From an uncultured Eubacteriales bacterium (GTDB taxonomy: Bacteria > Bacillota > Clostridia > Oscillospirales > Oscillospiraceae): a stretch of DNA of 35,137 nucleotides. This document shows positions 15,331-22,496 of the stretch, in pieces. Position numbers and translations under genes: made by a program. Below the pieces are notes generated by a model, which worked only from the letters and a program-made list of their open reading frames with translations, had not been told where the DNA came from and did no database searches. The first letter of the stretch is position 1; the number at the start of each line of letters is the position of its first letter. The stretch is taken from NCBI GenBank assembly GCA_900549865.1, contig URPU01000015.1, forward strand, positions 1 to 35,137, given 5' to 3'.

Positions 15331-16392
15331 ATGAGCTTCAAAAAATGGGTCGTGTGCTTTGTCTCCCTGTTTGCCGCCGCGCTTGTGCTGCTCGGCTCCG
15401 TGACCGTGGTCATCGACCCCTTCTTCCATTACCACGCGCCGCTTCCCTTCCTCCAGTATGACATATTCTATCAGCGTTATCAGAACGACGGCATCATCAA
15501 GCACTTCGACTATGACGCCGTCATCACCGGCAACAGCCTGTGCGAAAACTTCAAAAGCTCTGAGCTGGACGCGCTTTTCGGCACACATTCCGTGAAGGTG
15601 CCCTTCTCCGGCGCAAGCAGCAAGGAGCTTGACCTGAACGATCGCGCCGCCATAAAGGCCAACAGTGATATCCGCCTCATCGTCATGGATATCGACTGCG
15701 ACAATCTCATCTCCGACAAGGACATGATGAGCTATGACGCCGACGATTATCCCAGCTTTCTCTACGACAACAATCCGCTCAACGATGTGAAGTACCTCTT
15801 CAATAAGAGCATTTTCAAGACCTCGCTCGACACCGTGAGCTATACCCTCGCCGGGAACAAGACCACCAGCTTTGACGACTACAGCTTCTGGGATACGCCC
15901 GATCAGCCCTATGGCCGGGATATCATCCTTGCGACCTATTCCCGCCCTGATGCCTCTGATGAGACGCTGCATATGACCGCCGCGGACGCCGAACTCGTCA
16001 CCGGCAACATCACGCAGAACATTCTTGAGACCGCGCGCGCCAATCCCCAGATAGAGTTCTATCTCTTCTTCCCGCCGTTCAGCGTCTATTACTGGGATAA
16101 GCAGCAGCGTCTCGGCACGCTTGAGCGCCAGCTTGAAGCGCAGCAGCTCGCTGTTGAGCTCATGCTCGAGTGCGATAACATCCATCTCTTCTCCTTCATG
16201 GACGAGTTCGGCCTTGTCACGGACTTTGACCGCTATAAGGACTATATCCACTATGACAGCCGCGTCAATTCCTGGATGCTTGAGTGCATGGCCTCGGATG
16301 CGCACCGCCTCACGCGGGATAACTACCGCGATTACTTTACGCGCATATACGGCTTCTACACCGCGTATGATTATGACGCGCTCTTCTCCTGA
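15331..16392 (+). CDS. SGNH-hydrolase-like partner of the MBOAT acyltransferase
   Basis: This 353-residue protein has one N-terminal membrane helix (about residues 5-28, WVVCFVSLFAAALVLLGSV) and an outer domain. ITGNSLCENF contains a candidate nucleophile, Ser69, in the GxS block of SGNH esterases, and DYIHYD (D304, H307) fits the final DxxH block. Similar proteins sit beside MBOAT genes (PatB, AlgX, DltD-like roles) and finish acetyl transfer to the sugar outside the membrane. The pair is likely one operon with AGGGGGCGGA before this start. The assignment rests on motifs and gene order; overall similarity to a named family is not claimed. Confidence 0.75.
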   Translation: MSFKKWVVCFVSLFAAALVLLGSVTVVIDPFFHYHAPLPFLQYDIFYQRYQNDGIIKHFDYDAVITGNSLCENFKSSELDALFGTHSVKVPFSGASSKELDLNDRAAIKANSDIRLIVMDIDCDNLISDKDMMSYDADDYPSFLYDNNPLNDVKYLFNKSIFKTSLDTVSYTLAGNKTTSFDDYSFWDTPDQPYGRDIILATYSRPDASDETLHMTAADAELVTGNITQNILETARANPQIEFYLFFPPFSVYYWDKQQRLGTLERQLEAQQLAVELMLECDNIHLFSFMDEFGLVTDFDRYKDYIHYDSRVNSWMLECMASDAHRLTRDNYRDYFTRIYGFYTAYDYDALFS

Positions 16393-16484
16393 GCGGGCGG
16401 CAACATATTTCCCCGGTTCTCGCGGATGTATAGGTGTTTTCTGCCCGTCAAAACGTGCCGCGCCCTTGTCGATCGAGGGTAATA

Positions 16485-16513
16485 TTGACACAAGCCGGGG
16501 TATATGCTATACT
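16485..16513 (+). promoter_or_regulatory. Strong promoter of the CNNM/CorC gene pair
   Basis: TTGACA (16485-16490), a 17-base spacer and TATACT (16508-16513) make one of the best promoters in the window. The leader to the first gene is about 35 bases with AAAAGGAG in it. Confidence 0.85.
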
Positions 16514-16552
16514 ATGGGTTAATTTTATAAAAAAGGAGTTGGAAATCCAACA

Positions 16553-17836
16553 ATGGATGATGGCAGTCGATTGCCGTGGATAATATCCGTATTGCTGCTG
16601 CTTTGCGCCATGTATTTTGCCGTCGCGGAGACGTCTATCGCGTCCGCGTCGCACAGCAAGATTAAGGCCGCCGCTGAGCGCGGCGACGCGAAGGCAAAGC
16701 GTGCGCTTTACGTGATGGATAATTTTGACCGTGCAATCAGCACTATCCTTATCGGAACCAATATCGTACATATTTCCATCGCCTCTGTCGTCACCGTGGC
16801 CGTCACGCGGCTGTGGGGGCTCAGCTTTGTGTCTCTCAGTACGATAATCACCACCATCGTCGTGTTCTTCGCCGGGGAAATGCTCCCGAAGAGCGTGGCG
16901 AAAAAGTACCCGGAGCGCTTCGCTAAAGGCTGCGCCGGGGTGCTCATATTTTTCATGAAGGTGTTCGGCCCCCTGTCAAGCCTGCTCACGGCGATAGGTC
17001 AGGCCGCCGCCCGCCTCACGCATGGCGAGGCCGAGGCCTCCGTCACCGAGGATGAGATCTACGATATAATAGAGGACATGACGGAGGAAGGCAGTCTCGA
17101 CGAGGAACAGGGGGATCTTATCTCCTCCGCGCTCCAGTTCGGGGACGTCACCGTTGAAAGCGTGCTCACGCCGCGCGTCGATCTCGCCGCGGTGGATATT
17201 TCGTCAAGTCATGAGGATATCCTCGCCTATATCAAGGATCAGCCGCACAGCCGCCTGCCTGTGTATGAGGGCAGCATCGACAATATCATCGGCATCCTCC
17301 AGATCCGCACCTTTATCAAGGCCTACCTCCGGCAGGGCAACTCGCTGGATATCCGCCCGCTGCTGGATGAGGCGTACTTCGTCCATCACAGTACGAATAT
17401 AGATGAGCTTCTGCCAATCATGTCCCGCCGCAAGCTCAACATGGCCGTCGTCACCGACAATTACGGCGGCACGCTGGGCATCGTCACGGTCGAGGATATA
17501 TTGGAGGAGCTCGTCGGTGAGATCTGGGATGAGGAGGACGTCGTGGAGGAGCCTGTCGTGCTCCAGCCCGACGGCAGCTATATCGTGGACGCCGACGAGT
17601 CCGTCAGCGACGTGCTTGAGCTTTTCGGCTATGAGGATCCGGAGGGCGATGAGGAGCTTGTCAACACGCTCATGGGCGAGTGGGCTTATGAGCAGTTCAC
17701 GGCCATTCCGAAGCCCGGTGACAGCTTTACCTATCACCGGCTGAAGGTCACCGTTTCCGAAATGGCGCATAACCGTATTCTCCGGCTGAAGGTCAGCCTT
17801 ATTCCCGATAATGAGGAAGGGGGCGGCGCTCAGTGA
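16553..17836 (+). CDS. CNNM/CorC-family transporter (DUF21, CBS pair, CorC_HlyC), paralogue 1
   Basis: This belongs to the hemolysin C/CorC/CNNM family, linked to magnesium or other divalent ion export. The 427-residue protein has a DUF21 membrane domain (about residues 1-150; FAVAETSIASASHSKIKA, LIGTNIVHISIASVVT, FFAGEMLPKSVAKKYPERFA), a CBS pair (about 195-320; VESVLTPRVDLAAVDI, HSRLPVYEGSIDNIIGILQI, VTDNYGGTLGIVTVEDILEELVG in pieces) and a C-terminal CorC_HlyC domain (about 335-415). The ribosome binding site AAAAGGAG lies somewhat far, about 14 bases, from the ATG. The stop overlaps the GTG of the next paralogue. It was long called hemolysin, but a toxin role is not supported here. Confidence 0.93.
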   Translation: MDDGSRLPWIISVLLLLCAMYFAVAETSIASASHSKIKAAAERGDAKAKRALYVMDNFDRAISTILIGTNIVHISIASVVTVAVTRLWGLSFVSLSTIITTIVVFFAGEMLPKSVAKKYPERFAKGCAGVLIFFMKVFGPLSSLLTAIGQAAARLTHGEAEASVTEDEIYDIIEDMTEEGSLDEEQGDLISSALQFGDVTVESVLTPRVDLAAVDISSSHEDILAYIKDQPHSRLPVYEGSIDNIIGILQIRTFIKAYLRQGNSLDIRPLLDEAYFVHHSTNIDELLPIMSRRKLNMAVVTDNYGGTLGIVTVEDILEELVGEIWDEEDVVEEPVVLQPDGSYIVDADESVSDVLELFGYEDPEGDEELVNTLMGEWAYEQFTAIPKPGDSFTYHRLKVTVSEMAHNRILRLKVSLIPDNEEGGGAQ

Positions 17837-19110
17837 CGTTTTCCGATGTTCTTGTGTTCGCCGGCATTTTCCTGTGCCTGTGCCTTTCAAGCTTCTGCTC
17901 CGCGTCGGAGATGGCATTTTCCTCCTGCAATCTTCTCCGCCTCGAAAACGCGCGCGACGCCGGCTCAAGGCGTGCCCGCGCCGCCGTGTATATTGCGGAG
18001 CATTTTGACGATGCGCTCAGCGCCATCCTCATCGGCAACAATCTTGCAAATATCGGCTCATCCTCGCTGGCATCAGTCGCCGTCATTCTCATCACCGGCA
18101 GCGACGGTTACGCGTGGGTGTCCACCGTGGCTATCACGCTTCTCGTCATAATCTTCGGCGAGACCATGCCCAAGATCACCGCCAAGCAGAACGCAAACAG
18201 CACGGCCCTCAAGAATGCCTACGCCGTGCGCGGCATGATGATCATCTTCTACCCGCTCGTGTGGGTCGTCGTCATGCTCATCAAGCTCATCACCATGGGC
18301 ATGAAGCCCGACGGCTCCGCCGACAGCGCAGATGAGGCCGTGGAGGAGCTCCAGTCCATTATCGAGACCGCCGAGGACGAGGATGTGCTCGACGAGGATC
18401 AGTCTGAGCTTGTTCAGGCCGCCATAGACTTTTCCGAGACCTCCGCCATGGACGTCATGACGGCGCGCGTGGACGTTCAGGCCATAGATATCGAGGACGA
18501 TTGGGACGATATCCTCGCCATTGTCGAGGATGCGCCCTATACCCGTCTGCCCGTGTATGAGGGCAGTATCGACAATATCATCGGCATTCTCTACCTCAAC
18601 CATTTCCTCAAGGCCATGGCGGACAACGGCCATGCCGACATCCGCAAGCTGCTCATGCAGCCGTGCTATGTCTATAAGACGATGAAGCTCCCCGCGGTTC
18701 TCGCGCAGCTTCGCAAGGCCAAGCAGCACCTCGCCGTCGTCTCCGACGAGTATGGCGGCACGCTGGGCGTTGTGTCGATGGAGGATGTGCTTGAGCAGAT
18801 CGTCGGCGACATCTGGGATGAGAGCGACACGGTCGAGCCGGAGGTCGTTCAGCATACCGACAGCGAGTATGAGCTGGACGGTTCCATGGTGCTTTCGGAC
18901 TTTCTGGAGCTTGTCGGCATCAATGAAAACGATTTTGACGCCGAGAGCAACACCGTCGGCGGCTGGACGCTTGAGATGTTCGGCGGCTTCCCGCAGGAGG
19001 GCGACAGCTTCACCTTCCGCAACCTCACCGTCACGGTGCTGTCCATGGACGGCCGCCGGGTGGAGCGCGTGCTTGTGAAGGTCAGCCCCGCCCCGGACGC
19101 GGAAAAGTGA
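17833..19110 (+). CDS. CNNM/CorC-family transporter, paralogue 2
   Basis: This is a second DUF21-CBS-CorC_HlyC protein of 425 residues, with the same domain order as its neighbour. Motifs: FCSASEMAFSSCNLLRLENA, LIGNNLANIGSSSLAS, IFGETMPKITAKQNAN, MDVMTARVDVQAIDI, TRLPVYEGSIDNIIGILYLN and SDEYGGTLGVVSMEDVLEQI. It starts at GTG 17833, sharing GTGA with the upstream stop, and GAGGAAGGGGG precedes it, so the two are translationally coupled and may form a heterodimer. The YEGSIDNIIGIL stretch is identical in both proteins, which suggests tandem duplication. A terminator follows. Confidence 0.93.
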   Translation: MTFSDVLVFAGIFLCLCLSSFCSASEMAFSSCNLLRLENARDAGSRRARAAVYIAEHFDDALSAILIGNNLANIGSSSLASVAVILITGSDGYAWVSTVAITLLVIIFGETMPKITAKQNANSTALKNAYAVRGMMIIFYPLVWVVVMLIKLITMGMKPDGSADSADEAVEELQSIIETAEDEDVLDEDQSELVQAAIDFSETSAMDVMTARVDVQAIDIEDDWDDILAIVEDAPYTRLPVYEGSIDNIIGILYLNHFLKAMADNGHADIRKLLMQPCYVYKTMKLPAVLAQLRKAKQHLAVVSDEYGGTLGVVSMEDVLEQIVGDIWDESDTVEPEVVQHTDSEYELDGSMVLSDFLELVGINENDFDAESNTVGGWTLEMFGGFPQEGDSFTFRNLTVTVLSMDGRRVERVLVKVSPAPDAEK

Positions 19111-19145
19111 CCCCTTTTACCGCGTGAGTCGAATAATGTGAACTT

Positions 19146-19192
19146 CGCCGCAGAAGCCTTGACACGTCAAGGCCTCTGCGGCGGTCTGTTTT
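19146..19192 (+). terminator. Terminator after the CNNM/CorC pair
   Basis: CGCCGCAGA (19146-19154) pairs with TCTGCGGCG (19175-19183), and inside it GCCTTGA pairs with TCAAGGC across one mismatch. The stem is followed by GTCTGTTTTG. Confidence 0.75.
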
Positions 19193-19209
19193 GATACGTA
19201 GGTTTTATT

Positions 19210-19465
19210 GCGGCGCTGTTGCACAGCGCCGCTTCGACTTTCCTCCCGGCACGTTATCTGTTCCCACCCAGCGCTGCTTTGCGTCCTTTCAAGCTCTCCC
19301 TGCCGCCGCTCGTCTTTCACCGTGCGTTTCCTGCTGGCCGGATTCTTTGCGGCATTAGTTCTTTCTTCCTGCCTCGCGCGGGCTTACGCCCATGTGTTTC
19401 CTACTGTCCTGTTTCTTTGCGGCGTAAGTTCTTTTTTGTCTGCCCAGCGCGGGCTTTCGCCCGCC
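19210..19465. repeat. Non-coding stretch with a hairpin and a degenerate 70-base tandem repeat
   Basis: GCGGCGCTG (19210-19218) pairs with CAGCGCCGC (19224-19232). Two imperfect units of 70 bases follow (19326-19395 and 19396-19465). Each begins GTTTCCT, contains TTCTTTGCGGC at the same offset, then AGTTCTTT, then a GC-rich GCGCGGGCTT hairpin. A weaker related piece (CTTTGCGTCCTTTC near 19277) lies about 68 bases earlier. The plus strand is pyrimidine-rich. Because 70 is not a multiple of three, repeated units would fall in different frames, so the open frames through here are unlikely to be genes. Nothing else is recognised between 19193 and 19552. Confidence 0.6.
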
Positions 19466-19552
19466 GCTGCTGCCGGGGCTGCTTTGCCCTGCCGCACAGC
19501 GCCGCATTTGCATATCGCCGCATTTTGTCGAGAAAAACTTTTCTTCTAGGTA

Positions 19553-19581
19553 TTGACTTCTGCCGCCGCGTGTGCTAATAT
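19553..19581 (+). promoter_or_regulatory. Promoter of the initiator tRNA gene
   Basis: TTGACT (19553-19558), 17 bases and TAATAT (19576-19581) lie 19 bases before the tRNA. Confidence 0.8.
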
Positions 19582-19600
19582 ATATAAGCTAAATGAATAT

Positions 19601-19676
<76 letters not shown>

Positions 19677-19678
19677 CC

Positions 19679-19713
19679 AAAGTCCTGAAATTGCAAGATT
19701 TCAGGACTTTTTC
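19679..19713 (+). terminator. Terminator of the tRNA-fMet transcript
   Basis: AAAGTCCTGAAA (19679-19690) pairs perfectly with TTTCAGGACTTT (19699-19710) and runs into TTTTTC, three bases after the CCA end. Confidence 0.9.
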
Positions 19714-19867
19714 TGCGCTTATGTGGCTTGAAAGTTCAGACCATTTTCGTCGAAATCGCGCTGATCACCATATTCCCTGTTCCGTCCAGCGCAGGGCGGT
19801 GATATTCTCGCCTCGTGCGGCATCCCCCTACCATCACCCCCGCCTCCCCGCGCCCGCGCTTCTCCCC

Positions 19868-19900
19868 GCGGCTTGTGCTGTCCGCACAAGTCGCTTTTTC
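19868..19900 (+). terminator. Extra terminator with no evident gene before it
   Basis: GCGGCTTGTGC (19868-19878) pairs with GCACAAGTCGC (19884-19894, one G-T wobble) and is followed by TTTTTC. The 154 bases between it and the tRNA terminator contain no convincing gene, so it may end a small RNA, or back up the tRNA terminator. Confidence 0.7.
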
Positions 19901-19920
19901 TATATTGTACTGCCGGCTCG

Positions 19921-19948
19921 TTGCGCTTTTATGCGAAATGAGTAAAAT
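19921..19948 (+). promoter_or_regulatory. Possible promoter of the HdeD-like gene
   Basis: TTGCGC (19921-19926) and TAAAAT (19943-19948) are 16 bases apart and precede the gene by about 60 bases. Confidence 0.45.
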
Positions 19949-20010
19949 AATTATCGAGAAGAGAAAAGCGGAGCAGCAAATATGCTCCAAAACGAAGAGA
20001 GGGTTCAATA

Positions 20011-20544
20011 ATGAGTACAAAATCCTTTAGAATTCTTAATATCGCGGCGGGCGCGCTGCTTATCGCCGCCGGTATATACTGCTTGTGCAATCAGGACATC
20101 GCCGTTCTCTCGGCAGGTCTGCTGCTCGGCTTGTTCATGCTGGTGTCCGGCATCATTGAGATCGTGGTGTTCGCCGGAACGAGCGGCTTGATGATAGGCT
20201 CTGGCTGGCTGCTGCTGGACGGCGTGCTGACCGTTATCATGTCAATGTTTCTGCTGTTCAATCAGTGGTTCACGATGCTGTCGCTCCCGTTCCTGTTCAC
20301 GGTCTGGCTGCTGTTTTCCGGTATATCAAGATTCGTAAGCGCGTTTGACCTACGCGCTCTCGGCGTCCGCTCATGGGGCTGGGTGCTGGCGATCGGCATT
20401 CTGCTGATCATAGGCGGCTTCGTCTGCATGATGGATCCCTGGATAAGCGTCGTCGCTATCGGTGTGACGGTCGGCATCGTGTTTATACTTGAAGGCATCA
20501 GTGCAATCGTCTGCGCCTGCATTTCCAAAAAGATAGAAGAGTAA
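20011..20544 (+). CDS. HdeD-like (DUF308) small integral membrane protein
   Basis: This 177-residue protein is almost entirely membrane helices, about six of them in three similar pairs (for example FRILNIAAGALLIAAGIYCL, LGLFMLVSGIIEIVVFAG, WGWVLAIGILLIIGGFVCMM). This matches the HdeD/DUF308 family, first known from acid resistance in enteric bacteria. The repeated GxxLxxxG pattern and a pair of Trp-rich turns fit that family. The start has GAGAGGG upstream. Its function in Clostridia is unknown. It forms its own transcription unit and ends at a bidirectional terminator shared with yjdF. The 3' region also has GTGCCTC (20557-20563) pairing with GAGGCAC (20597-20603). Confidence 0.85.
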   Translation: MSTKSFRILNIAAGALLIAAGIYCLCNQDIAVLSAGLLLGLFMLVSGIIEIVVFAGTSGLMIGSGWLLLDGVLTVIMSMFLLFNQWFTMLSLPFLFTVWLLFSGISRFVSAFDLRALGVRSWGWVLAIGILLIIGGFVCMMDPWISVVAIGVTVGIVFILEGISAIVCACISKKIEE

Positions 20545-20642
20545 CGGCAATGAACAGTGCCTCTCCTGCCGGGTCGCTGCATGGCAGCTCAGCGCGGAGG
20601 CACAGGCCGAAAGTCCGAAGCTCATGTTTTTCCCCATAACTA

Positions 20643-20680
20643 ACTGCCGTCGGCGCGATGCCGACGGCAGTTTTTGATTT
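20643..20680. terminator. Bidirectional terminator between the HdeD-like gene and yjdF
   Basis: ACTGCCGTCGGC (20643-20654) pairs perfectly with GCCGACGGCAGT (20660-20671). The plus strand continues TTTTGATTT; the minus side lacks a long T run. The two genes converge here. Confidence 0.85.
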
Positions 20681-20682
20681 GT

Positions 20683-21099
20683 TCAGTGCCCCTTGTGCTT
20701 CTCCCGCCGCTTCTGCTGGCGGAGGTCGAAGCGGCGCTGTTTTTCCGCCTCCTGTTCGGCGCGGCTTCGCGTTCGGCGCTCGGTTTTCGTCTCCTCGCGC
20801 GCCGCGGCAAGCGCCTGCTGCGACTTCGTGCCAATGCCCGCGCCGCGCATCAGCCGCTCCGCCTCGCGCCTGCGGCGCTTCGGATCACCGGCGGCCGGCT
20901 TCCGCGCGGCCTCCACCGCCGGGCTGAATTTCAGCCCGGTGTAGCTGCGCAGGACGTACTCCCACACCTCGTAGTCCTTCGGCTCCGCGCCGAAAACGAT
21001 CCTACAGGCAGACAGCCGCCCGTCCTCGACGCGCTCTACCACGCCGACCCAGAACGGCGCTTCAAACAGTACTGTCAACGTTACGCTTATTTCTTCCAT
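20683..21099 (-). CDS. yjdF: YjdF family protein (DUF2992)
   Basis: This 138-residue protein has the YjdF pattern: an N-terminal domain (SVTLTVLFEAPFWVGVVERV, RIVFGAEPKDYEVWEYVL) and a very basic, helical C-terminal tail rich in Arg, Lys, Glu and Gln, ending RQQKRREKHKGH, a hallmark of the family. ATG 21099 is chosen since AGGAGGG (21104-21110) lies just upstream; an earlier in-frame start at 21135 would lie inside the riboswitch-like leader. YjdF genes in Firmicutes often carry a riboswitch that senses azaaromatic compounds, and the leader here fits. The protein's own activity is not established. Confidence 0.92.
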   Translation of the reverse strand: MEEISVTLTVLFEAPFWVGVVERVEDGRLSACRIVFGAEPKDYEVWEYVLRSYTGLKFSPAVEAARKPAAGDPKRRRREAERLMRGAGIGTKSQQALAAAREETKTERRTRSRAEQEAEKQRRFDLRQQKRREKHKGH

Positions 21100-21110
21100 A
21101 ATACCCTCCT

Positions 21111-21220
21111 GAATCATTCCGCAAAGAACGGACAACCCGGAGGGGCAGGTTACTTACCCTGTGCAGACAGGACGGCCGGGCTACCTACCGGCTCTGGCAT
21201 ACGAATGAGTATGCGTTGCG
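21111..21220 (-). promoter_or_regulatory. yjdF-motif (azaaromatic) riboswitch candidate
   Basis: On the minus strand the yjdF leader folds into a series: GCATAC/GTATGC (21197-21214), then GCCGGTAGGTAGCCCGGC (21175-21192), then CAGGGTAAGTAACCTG (21146-21161). The last two are alike, each enclosing GGTAxGTAxCC. This fits the yjdF RNA motif as I recall it, in the expected place before yjdF. CCCCTCC (around 21139-21145) is complementary to the ribosome binding site AGGAGGG at 21104-21110, so control by hiding the start site is plausible. A covariance-model search was not possible here. Confidence 0.75.
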
Positions 21221-21336
21221 TTTTTATCTTTGCCTGTGTTATTTTTTCCGGCGTCACTGCGCCGCTTCCCGCCGCCATGCCGCGGCGGCATATTTTTGCT
21301 CTTCGTCTCTCCCCTTTCACGCCGCGCGCTATCCCG

Positions 21337-22092
21337 TCACCGCACAGACAGCAGCCCTATCACGAAAAGATGCGCCGGGTAATAAATATAGAAAAACCAC
21401 TTCATGAAGCGGTTGACGCGCGCATTCTTGCCGCGCTGGCCGTTGTACAGCGCGATGACCGGCAGCGCCAGCACAACGCCCATCTGTATCAGCCCGTACA
21501 GCCTGTCCAGCGCGAAGAAATACACCGCCGCGTACATCGCCGTGTACAGCACCAGCCAGAACGCCTGTGCGCGCAACTTGCCCCGGTTCATGCCGAAGGC
21601 CATCACGCACAGCGCCGCGATGCAGCTCCAGTCCGCGGGGAAGCTGACAAGGCAGATGAGCAGCACCGCCGCGACCTTCGCGCCCTGGCTGAGCTTTTCG
21701 CTGTTCGCCGCGCGCAGCATGACCAGCCCCCACGCCAGCGACCACATCACGCTCGTCTGGTTCAGCACGCTCCCGTAATAAAACGGGATGAACGAGTGCC
21801 AGTCCACATAGTCGTTGGACGCGAATATGTACGCAAAGTGCGAGATCACGGCAAATATGAACAGCCGCGCCGTGTACTTGCGCACATCCCGCGTATAGTG
21901 AAAGCCCTCCGCGATGAAGTAGCACATCACCGGACAGGTGATGCGCCCTATCAGGTGCATCACGACCGGCAGCGGCGCGGCCGGGTACCCCGGAAACACC
22001 GCCCACGCGATGTGATCCACCGTCATTGCGATAATGGCGATGAGCTTTATCATGTTGGAATCCAGCCGTCCGCCCTGCTCAATTTTATTCAT
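21337..22092 (-). CDS. TraX family integral membrane protein
   Basis: This 251-residue protein matches the TraX family, named for the F-plasmid pilin acetylase but mostly chromosomal and of unknown role in Firmicutes. Its N-terminus DSNMIKLIAIIAMTVDHIAW is the family signature; HLIGRITCPVMCYFIAEGFHYT and RKYTARLFIFAVISHFAY follow. About eight membrane helices are visible. ATG 22092 is chosen for GGGAGGAAC seven bases upstream; a start at 22155 would add non-family residues. A good promoter lies about 90 bases upstream. The 236 bases between its 3' end and yjdF hold the yjdF leader and a GC-rich inverted repeat near 21270-21290. Confidence 0.85.
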   Translation of the reverse strand: MNKIEQGGRLDSNMIKLIAIIAMTVDHIAWAVFPGYPAAPLPVVMHLIGRITCPVMCYFIAEGFHYTRDVRKYTARLFIFAVISHFAYIFASNDYVDWHSFIPFYYGSVLNQTSVMWSLAWGLVMLRAANSEKLSQGAKVAAVLLICLVSFPADWSCIAALCVMAFGMNRGKLRAQAFWLVLYTAMYAAVYFFALDRLYGLIQMGVVLALPVIALYNGQRGKNARVNRFMKWFFYIYYPAHLFVIGLLSVR

Positions 22093-22181
22093 CGTCGTTC
22101 CTCCCATTTCAGCGCGCCGCGGCGTACATATATTTTCCGCCGTGCGTTCGTCCATCGCCGCGCCCCCTTTTTCTCTGAACT

Positions 22182-22210
22182 ATATTACTATACCCCGGTA
22201 AAAAATTCAA
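22182..22210 (-). promoter_or_regulatory. Promoter of the TraX-family gene
   Basis: On the minus strand TTGAAT (22205-22210), 17 bases and TAATAT (22182-22187). Its -35 box overlaps the edge of the hairpin at 22209-22238. Confidence 0.65.
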
Positions 22211-22238
22211 CAGCCGCTCACAGTATGAGCGGCTGTTT
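22209..22238. repeat. 30-base hairpin, left copy flanking repeat C
   Basis: AACAGCCGCTCA pairs with TGAGCGGCTGTT around a short loop. A copy with one changed base sits at 22441-22470, in the same orientation, so the pair brackets the 190-base repeat. Confidence 0.85.
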
Positions 22239-22240
22239 AG

Positions 22241-22430
22241 ACTGTCGAAAAAGTGGCTTTGCCGCTTTTTCGAGAAAGCTTCGCTGCGTTCTGCGCCTCT
22301 GTTGTCCGCTGATAGCGGACAATTCGACGCTCACTCCGCGCAAAGTGTTTTCCGCCACGCACATGTCGCGGCAGAAAACGTATAATACTGCTTTCGCGTC
22401 TGCGGACGCGAAACTCTGCGAGGCTTTTTT
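22241..22430 (+). repeat. Full copy (C) of the 190-base dispersed hairpin-rich repeat
   Basis: Same length as copy B, with eight substitutions. The first 52 bases are identical in copies A, B and C. The second hairpin (TTGTCCGCT/AGCGGACAA) is perfect here but carries one mismatch in B, while the third is better paired in B. It lies between kimA and the TraX-family gene, both leftward, so it is antisense to their transcription. Confidence 0.9.
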
Positions 22431-22440
22431 TGACAAGCTG

Positions 22441-22470
22441 AACAGCCGCTCACAGCATGAGCGGCTGTTT
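22441..22470. repeat. 30-base hairpin, right copy flanking repeat C; possible kimA terminator
   Basis: Same 30 bases as 22209-22238 except for one loop base. It lies 26 bases beyond the kimA stop and may help end that transcript, though no T run follows on the minus strand. Confidence 0.8.
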
Positions 22471-22496
22471 GTATTCGTATTCGGGCGCGCCTTTTT

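Noticed and set aside
13849..16491. Very long open frame on the minus strand (880 codons) across the MBOAT and SGNH genes
   Set aside because: It is antisense to two recognisable genes, has no family motif and has a composition typical of antisense frames in GC-rich DNA.
19208..19578. Two overlapping plus-strand frames of about 115 codons before the tRNA
   Set aside because: They cross a 70-base repeat that shifts frame each unit, have no family match and have no good ribosome binding site.
22218..22436. 72-codon minus-strand frame inside repeat copy C
   Set aside because: It is simply the repeat read as protein. The matching frame in copy B is different, so it is not a conserved coding sequence.
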